A DNA stretch of 64,000 nt from FEB-25 sp963822175 (GTDB lineage: Bacteria > Chloroflexota > Anaerolineae > Anaerolineales > UBA4823): NCBI GenBank assembly GCA_963822175.1, contig CAWGGJ010000005.1, forward strand, positions 1 through 64,000. The letters are read 5' to 3'. Shown here piece after piece: positions 54,228 to 62,777 of the stretch (its first letter is position 1; each line of letters starts with the position of its first letter). Under the pieces are notes generated by a model that was not told the DNA's origin, searched no databases, and worked only from the letters and a program-made list of their open reading frames with translations. The translations under genes and the position numbers were made by a program.

Positions 54228-55166
54228 TTAACCCGTGGTAAGGAGATAGTTACCAATCTTTTGGGGTTTAAGCTCTATCACTGCACCATTCAACATGCCC
54301 TGTTCATACATACTGCCAGGGTTAACACACAAGGTCTTCTTATACTTCCGGGTTCCTTTTGCCTCGTGAATATGACCGTGCAGACCCAGGAGCGGTTGGT
54401 ACTTATCGATCACGGTCATGACCGCCTTGCTACCAACCGGTATCATGGAACGACCGGCATAGGCGGGGCGCATATCCTTGGTTAATTCTGGGGCGTCATC
54501 CAATCCACTTCCATAGGGTGGAGCATGTAGGTTAAAGACAGCCTGGGAGGGATTCCTAACCTTGCTGATGATCGCCTCCAGCCGGGCAAGCAGGGCTTCC
54601 TCCGGTTCCTCACGATGGGTCTGCCAGGGGGTCGGGTTGGACCAGCCTGAGTTGACCATTTCGTGGTACTCGTCCAATTCAACCACCTGGCCTTCCATGC
54701 TACGCACATACTTGGAAGCGGCAATCACGGCATCGATCTCGAAGATATCATCATTACCCGGGCACACAATGCAGCGAATGCCAGTTCCGCTCAATTTATT
54801 ATCAGCATATTCCATCCAGCGTTGGATGGTTTTAATCACCTGCTCCAAGAAAAGCTCGTCCAGCCTGTTCGGCGTGGAGAGAATCTCTTGAACCTGATCC
54901 GGATCGGTCACATACGGATAGTAACCACGGTTTTGGATGGTTTGCACCATCTTATCGACTTCTTCCTTCCCATGCAGCATAGTTTCCTGCTCGAGCAGGG
55001 TTACCTTGAATTCTTCACCTCCCTGGGCAATGATCGGGATAATAGCTTTTCCAGTCATATCACCACCCAGGATCAAGGTATCCACTTCGTAAAATTTACT
55101 CGCTGCTAGGAATTTCTTCCAGCAGATTTCAGAGCCGTGCACGTCGGTCGCAAAATAGAGTTTCAT
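54228..55166 (-). CDS. Calcineurin-like metallophosphoesterase
   Basis: The 312-residue protein has the metal motifs in order: ATDVHGSEICW (D-x-H), LILGGDMTGKA (G-D), VCPGNDDIFE (G-N-D), FNLHAPPYGSG (H) and LLGLHGHIHEAKG (G-H-x-H), ending with CVNPGS. GGAGAGG precedes the start. It should cleave a phosphate mono- or diester in the cytoplasm. Placement downstream of the MttB-family gene suggests a phosphorylated pathway intermediate, which is inference. Confidence 0.9.
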   Translation of the reverse strand: MKLYFATDVHGSEICWKKFLAASKFYEVDTLILGGDMTGKAIIPIIAQGGEEFKVTLLEQETMLHGKEEVDKMVQTIQNRGYYPYVTDPDQVQEILSTPNRLDELFLEQVIKTIQRWMEYADNKLSGTGIRCIVCPGNDDIFEIDAVIAASKYVRSMEGQVVELDEYHEMVNSGWSNPTPWQTHREEPEEALLARLEAIISKVRNPSQAVFNLHAPPYGSGLDDAPELTKDMRPAYAGRSMIPVGSKAVMTVIDKYQPLLGLHGHIHEAKGTRKYKKTLCVNPGSMYEQGMLNGAVIELKPQKIGNYLLTTG

Positions 55167-55200
55167 TCAATCTTCCTCTCCTGCCTGGATAGCAGCACAC

Positions 55201-56652
55201 TTACATGCCATGAGGCATTTCCAACTTACCCGGGACGAGATCATTGAATTGCATCCTGATTCGGGTCTCGATGTCTTCAGAAAACAGGGTGGTGCTCTCT
55301 CTTGAAAGGATTTCGCGCACACGGCTCATTGCCCTGGCGTGGGTATCCAGCCCACCTTTTTTCTGCCATGCATCCCGAGAATCACGGTCCGACAGCTGGG
55401 TGAGTAGTGCCTCGCTCTTCATCCGTTTCAGTGTGTGCGGGCTCATCATGAATGACCCACCGGGTTTTGTCTGCTTGATTATGTCTACTGCAAGCTCCTG
55501 TTCATCGAACTTTATTCCTCGCTTCATACGTTTGAGCATCTGGGCAATCTCGTCATCGATCACTGTCTTGGCGAAGTCGAAAGCCTTTAAAGAATCAAGC
55601 AAGCCGCCCATGTTGAACAAGTCGGCACCACCAAGGACACCTGCCACGGTTGACATTCCCGTCTCGTACCCAGATTGTGCATCATTGATCTTGGAATTCG
55701 TTAGCCCTATATAACCACCACATGGCACATTGTAGAAACGCGCCATCTGGGCAAATGCCATATGCAACATCCCACACTCGATCCCACCAGAGGCATAGGC
55801 CCCTGCGCGCATATCAGCAACCGTAGGCAGGGTAGCGTAAATTGTCGGTGTGCCTTCGCGTACCATCTGCATCAATACCGAGATGGCAAGGAATTCTGCA
55901 TTTCCCTGGGCCAGCGTCCCTGCCATAGACATGGGTGAAGTCAGGCCTGCGTTCGGCACGATACTCGGATAAACAGGCAAACCCTGCTGGCAGAAGTAGA
56001 TCATTGCTTCAGTTGAAAGCTGGTCCATGGTCAACGGGGAGACAACCGGGCAATAATGGTGGGTAACAAAAGGATGCGATCGGTAGTCTGCCTCGCTCCC
56101 GGCAATGGTGAAAAGCAAGCGCATGATGACATGGATGTCTTCCATGTCCTTGGTAGTGCTACGGATCGGCTTGAGGCAGTGTTTCAGGGATGGGTAGAGG
56201 CGGGCCAGGGTGAATTGCCCTGGAGGCGCATCATCTGCCAGGGTGGAAATTGAAAAGGCATCATACCCCGGCAATTCGTGGATGAGATGGGCGATGCGGG
56301 CAATATCGTCCGAACGGGCTCGCCTTGGGTGACCCGTCACAGGGTCGATGATATCGGGTGCAGAGGAGCCAGTGACAATGACCGGACCATCCTGGGGCAG
56401 AATTCGGTCATATTTCGGATCACGACCGAAAAAGGTGAAAGTCGGAGGCAACATATGCCGGTATTTCTCAACCACTGCTGTTGGAAACCTGACAATCTGT
56501 GCCTGTGTATCTACAAGGCAGCCATGATGTGTGAAGATGTTGCGTGCCTCTTCGTTGCGTACGAGCAAGCCAACATTCTCCAGGATTTCCAGGGAGGCAG
56601 CATGTGTTTGTTCGACCTGTTCTTTTGTGAGTAGCTCAGCAAAGCTCAGCAT
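55201..56652 (-). CDS. Trimethylamine methyltransferase (MttB) family protein, non-pyrrolysine
   Basis: AGGAG lies six bases before the ATG at 56652. The 483-residue protein covers the full MttB family length (LTKEQVEQTHAASLEILENV at the start, then ARSDDIARIAHLIHELPGYD, KPIRSTTKDMEDIHVIMRLL, ARFYNVPCGGYIGLTNSK and AGVLGGADLFNMGGLL). It has no internal amber codon, so it belongs with the MtgB-like enzymes that demethylate quaternary amines such as glycine betaine rather than trimethylamine. It should transfer methyl to a corrinoid protein. No corrinoid partner is encoded in this window. Confidence 0.9.
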   Translation of the reverse strand: MLSFAELLTKEQVEQTHAASLEILENVGLLVRNEEARNIFTHHGCLVDTQAQIVRFPTAVVEKYRHMLPPTFTFFGRDPKYDRILPQDGPVIVTGSSAPDIIDPVTGHPRRARSDDIARIAHLIHELPGYDAFSISTLADDAPPGQFTLARLYPSLKHCLKPIRSTTKDMEDIHVIMRLLFTIAGSEADYRSHPFVTHHYCPVVSPLTMDQLSTEAMIYFCQQGLPVYPSIVPNAGLTSPMSMAGTLAQGNAEFLAISVLMQMVREGTPTIYATLPTVADMRAGAYASGGIECGMLHMAFAQMARFYNVPCGGYIGLTNSKINDAQSGYETGMSTVAGVLGGADLFNMGGLLDSLKAFDFAKTVIDDEIAQMLKRMKRGIKFDEQELAVDIIKQTKPGGSFMMSPHTLKRMKSEALLTQLSDRDSRDAWQKKGGLDTHARAMSRVREILSRESTTLFSEDIETRIRMQFNDLVPGKLEMPHGM

Positions 56653-56661
56653 CAAATACTC

Positions 56662-57642
56662 CTAAGGGTGATCTTCATCAGATAGGATTGACCTTTCAAC
56701 CGAAAGCTTTCCTGCCAATTCCATGATCTCATGCATGGGGAACATTTGTAACCCGGGGCGGGTCACCTTGAGGGAGGCAGCAGCCGTTGCAAAGCGGATG
56801 GATTTTTCCAGGTCCCAACCCAGTAAATAGCCGTAAATAAACCCCGCTGATACGGTTGCTCCTGCCCCACACCCATCAACAGCTTTAACAACCGGTGCAA
56901 ACACCCGAATAGCTTCCCCACCCCTGACAACCAAGCAGCCTTCGTCCGCCAAGGTGATCAAGGCAGTCTCCACCCCGGTCTGTAATAATCTCAAAGCCAC
57001 CTTGAGGGGTGGAATATCCCCACACTGGGCAGCATCTGTCACCGCCTGGCAGATGACAGCCCGACCAGCATACTCCTTCAATTTATCCGGGTAGGCGTGC
57101 CCATACTCAAAATTCAGGAATACTGGCACTCCCAGGTGGATTGCCTCGTCCATGGCGCGCAGGATGTGATCGCCATCGTACCAGTCAACATACAACATCT
57201 GTGCACCTTTGAGCAGGGAAAGGTCAGCTGTATCAAGGGTGGCCAGCACATGGGGAGGACGTTGCCAGAAATAAGTCCGAGCTCCTGTACCGTCCGAGAC
57301 GTCCACCTCCCAGGGGGTTTTGATCGCTTTAGAGAAGCGCACTTCTCCCTGAACTCCCCATTCAGTCAATTGATCCGCCAGGAGATGTCCGCGCGGGTCA
57401 TCCCCGACCGCCGTGCCAATCATGGCGGTGGGCAAGTCCCATTGCCGCAGCAGGCAGGCAACAATGGCAGCATCGTCAAAGACAAATTCACTCACCTCTT
57501 TCACCAACGCGCCGGTGTTATGCTCAGGAAGCTGCTCGACCACCATGATCGCCACCGGGGTGAGCATGCCAAAACCGACATAGAGAGGTTGGGGAGGGTT
57601 CCTAGAATTCATTTTTATCGATTCAAGTGAGTTGATATCCAT
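56662..57642 (-). CDS. PfkB/ribokinase-family protein with altered catalytic motif
   Basis: The start is uncertain (57642, 57612 or upstream), as no good binding site is seen. The protein of about 326 residues has the ribokinase layout: substrate lid region, LPTAMIGTAVGDDPRGHLLA, FLNFEYGHAYPD and the C-terminal signature KAVDGCGAGATVSAGFIYGY ... AAASLKVTRPG. In active kinases this signature is DTxGAGD; here it reads DGCGAGA, so the catalytic Asp is Ala (codon GCA). It may be inactive, a binding protein, or use another base. It sits between the dehydrogenase and methyltransferase genes in one operon. Confidence 0.85.
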   Translation of the reverse strand: MDINSLESIKMNSRNPPQPLYVGFGMLTPVAIMVVEQLPEHNTGALVKEVSEFVFDDAAIVACLLRQWDLPTAMIGTAVGDDPRGHLLADQLTEWGVQGEVRFSKAIKTPWEVDVSDGTGARTYFWQRPPHVLATLDTADLSLLKGAQMLYVDWYDGDHILRAMDEAIHLGVPVFLNFEYGHAYPDKLKEYAGRAVICQAVTDAAQCGDIPPLKVALRLLQTGVETALITLADEGCLVVRGGEAIRVFAPVVKAVDGCGAGATVSAGFIYGYLLGWDLEKSIRFATAAASLKVTRPGLQMFPMHEIMELAGKLSVERSILSDEDHP

Positions 57643-57652
57643 CCATGATTGA

Positions 57653-60079
57653 TTAAGCGCGCAGGCGCTCACCTTTGGGATCGTACAGGACGGTGGCAGT
57701 TACTTCCACCGCAAAGCGACCCTCGATCAGGTCCACCTCAAGGCGGGTGCCAGCTTTTGCTAAAGACACCGGCAAATACGCATACAGGATATTCTTATTC
57801 AGCGAATACCCATAACCACCACTCCGCACACGGGTGATAACCTTACCAGCATGGTATATCGCCTCACCACCGTAAACCTGGGTAAACCTGGTCTCGTCAA
57901 GTACCAATGTGCACAACTTGCGGGTTACCCCTGCTTGCTTCTGTTTGATCAATGCCTCCCTGCCAATGAAATCCCCCTTGTCAAGATCGACACAGAAACC
58001 CAGGCCGCCCTCATAGGGTGTTTCCAGCTGGGTAACGTCGGCAGTGTAATAGCGATACCCCTTTTCCAGGCGCAGGGAATCAAGCACCTTGTAACCACCA
58101 GCCCGGATTCCGTATTCCTTCCCGGCATTCAAGAGCGCATCCCACACCAACGTAGCCCGCTCCGTGGGAACATATAGCTCCCATCCCAGCTCACCGATGT
58201 AACTGACCCGCTGTGCCCAAATATCAACACCGTTGATGTGGATGGTCCCGGCGTGAAGATATGGCATCGCTTCGTTTGAAATATCGTCTTGGGTAAGTTT
58301 TTGCAGAACCAGGCGGGATTTTGGCCCCCAGAGCGCCAGGCAGGCGTAATCCTGGGTAATATCGCGAATCATTACTGCTCCATCTTCAGGTTGCTGGTGC
58401 ATCCTGAGCCAGGCCAGGTCATTGCCGATGAAAGCTGAGCCGGTGATGACCATGAATCGATCCTGTGCTAAACGCGTAATGGTCAGGTCAGCTTCAACAC
58501 CGCCGCGCGAATTCAAGAACTGGGTGTAAATGGCCGACCCCACCGGTTTATCGATATTACTATCAGACACGCGCTGCAGCAGCGACAGGGCACCTGGTCC
58601 ACCCACCTCTATCTTCCCAAACGAGGTCAGATCAAACAGGGCAACCCGCTCGCGCGCAGCGGCGTGTTCTTTTCCAACCAGGTCAAAATATGGCGGGCGA
58701 TTCCAACCCCATTTACGCTGGTCGGCACCCATCCTGCGCCAGGGATTATCGGGGTCAAAATAATTGACCCTCTCCCAGCCGAATTTCTCCCCGAAGACCG
58801 CACCCATTTCCTGCAACCGGTAGTGCACCGGGCTGACACGATGCGGCCGTGCCCATTCATTTTCATCATTGGGAAAACGCAAACGATAATAGTACTTAAC
58901 GCCTTCACGGGTTCGTTCAGCGGCATATTCAGGGTTGGCATAATAATACCCAAAGCGAGTGGCGCGGTAGGCATAGATATCGAGCGGGGGTTCTCCCTCA
59001 ACGATCCACTCTGCCATTAGCTTGCCGATCCCCCCAGCACCTCCGTAGCCATTAAGTGACATGCCCGCTGCGATCCACATTCCGCGCACACCTGCCATTG
59101 GCCCGAGCATGGGCTGGCAGTCGGGTGTGTAGGCACCTGGATGACAGACCAGGGTGATAATACCCGCCTGGTCCAGGAATGGGATTCGACGGATGGCGCC
59201 TTCCAGCAGCTGCTCAAAACGAGCATAATCCGCTGGCAGTGTGGTATCGCCATGTTCCCACGGCACACCATCGATCCAGCGCGCCAATGGGTCGGGTTCA
59301 TATCCGCCAATCACCAGCCCTCCTGCCTCCTGGCGCATATAGACCAAATTATCCGGGTCACGCAGACAGGGGGTGGTGGGGGTAAACTCATGACCATTGA
59401 CCGCTTTTAAGGCAATATGCTGGTGGTCTACCGGTGTGGTGGGAATGTGCAATCCAGCCATGGCGGCAACCTGTGGAGCCCACATCCCGGCTGCATTGAC
59501 CACGATCTCGGTGCGGATCACACCCTGGTTTGTCAGCACACGCTGAATCTCACCGCGTGCAGATAGCTCAAACCCGGTCACTCGGACACAGGTGTTCACC
59601 TCAACTCCCATTTCCCTGGCTAGGCGCACCATGGTTGTTGTGGTGGTGTAAGGGTCGAGCTGTCCATCCCTTGGCAGATAAATCGCTCCGTAAAGGTTCT
59701 CCTTGCTCAATTGGGGCATGATCCGCAGCGCTTCTTCCGGTGAGATGATCTCAACCTCCATGCCGATCGCCTTTGCCCGGCTCACACTGCGGCGCAGCTC
59801 CATGAGCTGATCATTCGATGAAGCCACCCGCAGGCTGCCCACGTGGTCAAACAGACCCAATCCACTGTAAAGCTCAATACTATATTTCCGGAATTGCATC
59901 AGGGTTTGCGAGGTGGCAAATTGCGTCACCAACCCTGCGGCGTGAGATGATTCGCCACTGGCAATCTCACCCTTCTCACATAGGACAATATCCGTCCAAC
60001 CCTGTTTTGCTAAATGATAGGCAACACATGCTCCAACGATCCCCCCGCCTATAATGACAACGCGCGCCTGGTCTTTCAT
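57653..60079 (-). CDS. FAD-dependent dimethylglycine/sarcosine dehydrogenase fused to aminomethyltransferase (GcvT) domain
   Basis: The 808-residue protein begins with an FAD fold (VVIIGGGIVGACVAYHLAKQ) and GESSHAAGLVTQ, where the His matches the residue that holds FAD covalently in dimethylglycine dehydrogenase. The DAO domain runs to about 365, then the linker YYYRLRFPNDENEWARPHRV, a GcvT domain from about 430 (ALFDLTSFGKIEVGGPGAL, YIGELGWELYVPTE, RLEKGYRYYTADVTQLETPY) and the C-terminal barrel (LVLDETRF). It should oxidise an N-methyl group and pass the one-carbon unit to tetrahydrofolate. AAGGCGG precedes the start. Directly downstream of the DeoR gene. Confidence 0.92.
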   Translation of the reverse strand: MKDQARVVIIGGGIVGACVAYHLAKQGWTDIVLCEKGEIASGESSHAAGLVTQFATSQTLMQFRKYSIELYSGLGLFDHVGSLRVASSNDQLMELRRSVSRAKAIGMEVEIISPEEALRIMPQLSKENLYGAIYLPRDGQLDPYTTTTTMVRLAREMGVEVNTCVRVTGFELSARGEIQRVLTNQGVIRTEIVVNAAGMWAPQVAAMAGLHIPTTPVDHQHIALKAVNGHEFTPTTPCLRDPDNLVYMRQEAGGLVIGGYEPDPLARWIDGVPWEHGDTTLPADYARFEQLLEGAIRRIPFLDQAGIITLVCHPGAYTPDCQPMLGPMAGVRGMWIAAGMSLNGYGGAGGIGKLMAEWIVEGEPPLDIYAYRATRFGYYYANPEYAAERTREGVKYYYRLRFPNDENEWARPHRVSPVHYRLQEMGAVFGEKFGWERVNYFDPDNPWRRMGADQRKWGWNRPPYFDLVGKEHAAARERVALFDLTSFGKIEVGGPGALSLLQRVSDSNIDKPVGSAIYTQFLNSRGGVEADLTITRLAQDRFMVITGSAFIGNDLAWLRMHQQPEDGAVMIRDITQDYACLALWGPKSRLVLQKLTQDDISNEAMPYLHAGTIHINGVDIWAQRVSYIGELGWELYVPTERATLVWDALLNAGKEYGIRAGGYKVLDSLRLEKGYRYYTADVTQLETPYEGGLGFCVDLDKGDFIGREALIKQKQAGVTRKLCTLVLDETRFTQVYGGEAIYHAGKVITRVRSGGYGYSLNKNILYAYLPVSLAKAGTRLEVDLIEGRFAVEVTATVLYDPKGERLRA

Positions 60080-60082
60080 CTA

Positions 60083-60895
60083 TCAATTCCGCCTTTCCAT
60101 AGGATTATTAATTGTTGCAGCTGAAGCAATTAGAATTTGCGCTGAGTAAGGGGCAAGGGATTCTAGGGTTGAGAGATCGATTTGAGCGTCCGTGATCAGT
60201 TTATCGATCTCATCGATACTGGCAATTTGAAAATTGGAAACCACACCCCACTTGGTATGATCAGCCACGACGTAGATCTCTCCTTTGGTACGCTCGATCA
60301 TCAGCTTAATCACTTCTGCTTCTGCGTTCGAAGGAACAGTACAACCATGGATCAGGCTGATCCCGTCCACCCCCAGAATAGCCTTGTCCGCATACACCTG
60401 CCTTAAGTTATCGATGGCGAAGCGGCCTGCCACCGAATTGGAATGCGGTTGAAATTCCCCTCCAATCAGATAGCGATCAAACTTAGCCTCCCCGATCTCT
60501 AGCATGGCAATGAGATTATTGGTGAATACGGTAATCCCGGCATCTCCACGAATGTGTCGAATCACCTGGGCAGTGGTTGTGCCGCTATTAATAAATACGA
60601 TATCTCCATCCGCAATGAGCGAAGCTGCCAGCTTACCGATCTGGTGTTTTTCTTCCGGATTCTTGCTTGCTCTGTGGATATATTCAGGCTCCAGTGTCAT
60701 CCTCTGGCTGAAAATTGCTCCCCCATGGGTACGTTCTAAGATGCCTTCCCCTTCCAACCATTCCAGGTCGCGCCGCACCGTCGCTTCAGAAGTATCCAGC
60801 ATTTGATATAACTCGTCCATCCGGACGATTTTATGGAGTGCCAGATATTCCTGGATTCGCTCCCGCCGCTGAGCTGGAATGAGGGATTTGCTCAT
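60083..60895 (-). CDS. DeoR-family transcriptional regulator
   Basis: The 270-residue protein has an N-terminal helix-turn-helix (RRERIQEYLALHKIVRMDEL, TSEATVRRDLEWLEGEGILE, RTHGGAIF) and a C-terminal sugar-phosphate-isomerase-like sensor domain (IGKLAASLIADGDIVFINSG with TTTAQVIRHI, ADKAILGVDGIS, AEAEVIKLMIE). Regulators of this family usually repress an adjacent catabolic operon and respond to a phosphorylated metabolite. It heads the methylated-amine operon, three bases from the next start. Inverted repeats just upstream are probable operators. Confidence 0.92.
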   Translation of the reverse strand: MSKSLIPAQRRERIQEYLALHKIVRMDELYQMLDTSEATVRRDLEWLEGEGILERTHGGAIFSQRMTLEPEYIHRASKNPEEKHQIGKLAASLIADGDIVFINSGTTTAQVIRHIRGDAGITVFTNNLIAMLEIGEAKFDRYLIGGEFQPHSNSVAGRFAIDNLRQVYADKAILGVDGISLIHGCTVPSNAEAEVIKLMIERTKGEIYVVADHTKWGVVSNFQIASIDEIDKLITDAQIDLSTLESLAPYSAQILIASAATINNPMERRN

Positions 60896-60937
60896 TAATA
60901 ATCTACATATTTAAATCAGACGTTTTGTGAAGGGAAT

Positions 60938-60971
60938 TGAAATATTTCATATCAGATTATATTAGAATCTG
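60938..60971. promoter_or_regulatory. Two inverted repeats in the divergent promoter region, candidate DeoR operators
   Basis: TGAAATATTTCA (60938-60949) is a perfect palindrome, and CAGATT (60953-60958) pairs with AATCTG (60966-60971) across seven bases. Both lie between the DeoR gene and the plus-strand promoter. TGAAA/TTTCA half sites resemble the GAAA/TTTC elements reported for DeoR-type regulators. Confidence 0.5.
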
Positions 60972-60978
60972 AAAGAAT

Positions 60979-61007
60979 TTGCAAGTTTTTGCTTTTTTAA
61001 TTATAAT
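60979..61007 (+). promoter_or_regulatory. Sigma-70-type promoter of the plus-strand amine operon
   Basis: TTGCAA at 60979-60984 and TATAAT at 61002-61007 with a 17-base spacer, 84 bases upstream of the first start. The -35 box is eight bases from the second inverted repeat, so a repressor there would block it. Confidence 0.6.
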
Positions 61008-61090
61008 AATTAAATTATTCCCGAATGGTACCCTTCAATCTCGTTAATTCACATATAAGCTGATTGCCAGACATCAGCATAGGAGTATGT

Positions 61091-61882
61091 ATGTTAAGCA
61101 GTTCGATTGGAATGGGCGAGCAAGATCATGCTGAACGTCAAAAGTTTGAAAATGAGTTAAAGCATATCCTAAAAGCCAGCAGTGATGCTGGCATTATCAT
61201 GCGGGTCATCGGTTCGCTGGCTTTTCAAATGCACTGCCCAAAATTTGGTTATTTGCAGGCCGCCATGGGGCGTGCTTACACCGATATCGATTTTGCGGCA
61301 TATCACAGGCAAACCAAGGAAATCCAGGGGTTAATGTCCCGCCTGGGATATAAGGAAAACAGGGAGGTTTTTATTGTTTCCGAAGGCGAGCGCGCCATCT
61401 TTGAACGACCAGAGATCGGTATTCACATCGATATATTTTATGAAAAGCTTGCCTTTTGCCATGTGATTTATTGGAACAATCGATTGGAAGTCGATCATCC
61501 AAGCATCCCCCTGGCAGAGATGCTGCTTGAAAAATTGCAAATCGTGCAGATCAACGAAAAAGATATCATTGACACGATCATGTTGCTGCTCGAACATCCT
61601 CTGGGCGATATAGACCTGGAAACCATCAACATCAAATATATCGCCGGGTTGTGCGCCACTGATTGGGGTCTCTGGCGAACAACCACCATGAACCTGTCCA
61701 AAGTCCAACAGCTTGCCCAAGGATACACACAGCTCAGCAGGGAACAAAAAGAACATATCGACGTTCAGGTGAAAGCAGCACTGGCTCGAATTGAGAAAGA
61801 ACCCAAATCCCTCCCCTGGCGATTGCGTGCCAGGGTTGGTGATCGCGTGAAGTGGTACAGGGAAGTAGATGAGGTTCAATAA
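61091..61882 (+). CDS. Nucleotidyltransferase-fold protein
   Basis: AGGAG lies five bases before the ATG at 61091, preferred over an upstream in-frame ATG. The 263-residue protein has a minimal nucleotidyltransferase core: RVIGSLAFQMH, the acidic pair in AYTDIDFAAYH and a third acidic residue in IGIHIDIFYEKL. The C-terminal half is helical, with a basic tail (LPWRLRARVGDRVKWYRE). Substrate unknown; members range from aminoglycoside-modifying enzymes to RNA enzymes. It opens a plus-strand operon with CBS, choline-kinase-like and dehydrogenase genes. Confidence 0.72.
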   Translation: MLSSSIGMGEQDHAERQKFENELKHILKASSDAGIIMRVIGSLAFQMHCPKFGYLQAAMGRAYTDIDFAAYHRQTKEIQGLMSRLGYKENREVFIVSEGERAIFERPEIGIHIDIFYEKLAFCHVIYWNNRLEVDHPSIPLAEMLLEKLQIVQINEKDIIDTIMLLLEHPLGDIDLETINIKYIAGLCATDWGLWRTTTMNLSKVQQLAQGYTQLSREQKEHIDVQVKAALARIEKEPKSLPWRLRARVGDRVKWYREVDEVQ

Positions 61883-61894
61883 TAGGAGGTGGTT

Positions 61895-62704
61895 ATGAAA
61901 AAACATGTCCGTGATCTATGTCATCCGGGACTGCATACCTGCAATGCAGATGCCACGTTAGGTCAGGTGGCGTCCCTGCTGACCCAATACCATGTGCACG
62001 CCCTGGTGGTTGTTGACCAGGATAATCATCCGCAGGGAATTATCTCCGATTATGACCTGCTGGCTGGTGAATGGCTCTCGTCGGATCCACAAGGCCTGGC
62101 TACGATGCGCCGACTTACTGCTGGTGAGATGATGTCCTCCCCCATCGAAAGCGTGGAATGTGACACCCCATTGAAATCAGCTGCCAATATCCTGGTCGAA
62201 AAAGATATCCAGCGCCTCCTGGTAACCGAGGTTGGTGAGGCGGTGGGAATCATCTCGACCTCTGATTTCGTTGCCAGTATCGCCAGGGAGGAAAAACCTG
62301 GCCGTGAGACGGTAGCCGATGTGATGTCGGATGCCATCCTGGTCTGCCGCGATAAAACACCGTTAACCTCAGCTGCCCGCACCATGACCCAGGCAGGCTG
62401 GCGCTCGGTGCTCGTGGTGGATGCAAAAGGCAAACCGGAGGGTGTGGTCAGTGGGAAAGACTTATTGCCCTATGTGGTAAATGGCGTTGATGAAAACCTG
62501 ACCGTGAGGGATATCATGCACCCACCCCTGACGATCGATATCCACGCTCCCCTGCAGGAGGCAGCCAATGTTATGATCCAACAACACCACCACCGCCTGG
62601 TGGTGATCGATCAGCATGATCCTCAAGCCTTCCCATTGGGTATCATTTCATCCTTCGATATCGTCGCCGAGATGGCCAAGCCCGACTCGATCTGGCAGAA
62701 ATAG
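61895..62704 (+). CDS. Protein of four CBS domains
   Basis: AGGAGG precedes the ATG at 61895. The 269-residue protein is two CBS pairs and nothing else, each with the G-x-x-x-x-x-D ending (PQGIISDYDLLAGE, AVGIISTSDFVASI, PEGVVSGKDLLPYV, PLGIISSFDIVAEM). CBS pairs bind adenine nucleotides or SAM and regulate partner proteins. It starts 12 bases after the nucleotidyltransferase gene and may be its regulatory subunit. Confidence 0.92.
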   Translation: MKKHVRDLCHPGLHTCNADATLGQVASLLTQYHVHALVVVDQDNHPQGIISDYDLLAGEWLSSDPQGLATMRRLTAGEMMSSPIESVECDTPLKSAANILVEKDIQRLLVTEVGEAVGIISTSDFVASIAREEKPGRETVADVMSDAILVCRDKTPLTSAARTMTQAGWRSVLVVDAKGKPEGVVSGKDLLPYVVNGVDENLTVRDIMHPPLTIDIHAPLQEAANVMIQQHHHRLVVIDQHDPQAFPLGIISSFDIVAEMAKPDSIWQK

Positions 62705-62777
62705 GGATTTTTACATTAATCGCATCTGATCGATCGAATATTCATATGCAAACAATAATCCCCAGAAAGTACTCAAT

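Noticed and set aside
55201..56652. Pyrrolysine-containing MttB
   Set aside because: The family match is clear but there is no in-frame TAG codon inside the gene, so it is a non-pyrrolysine member.
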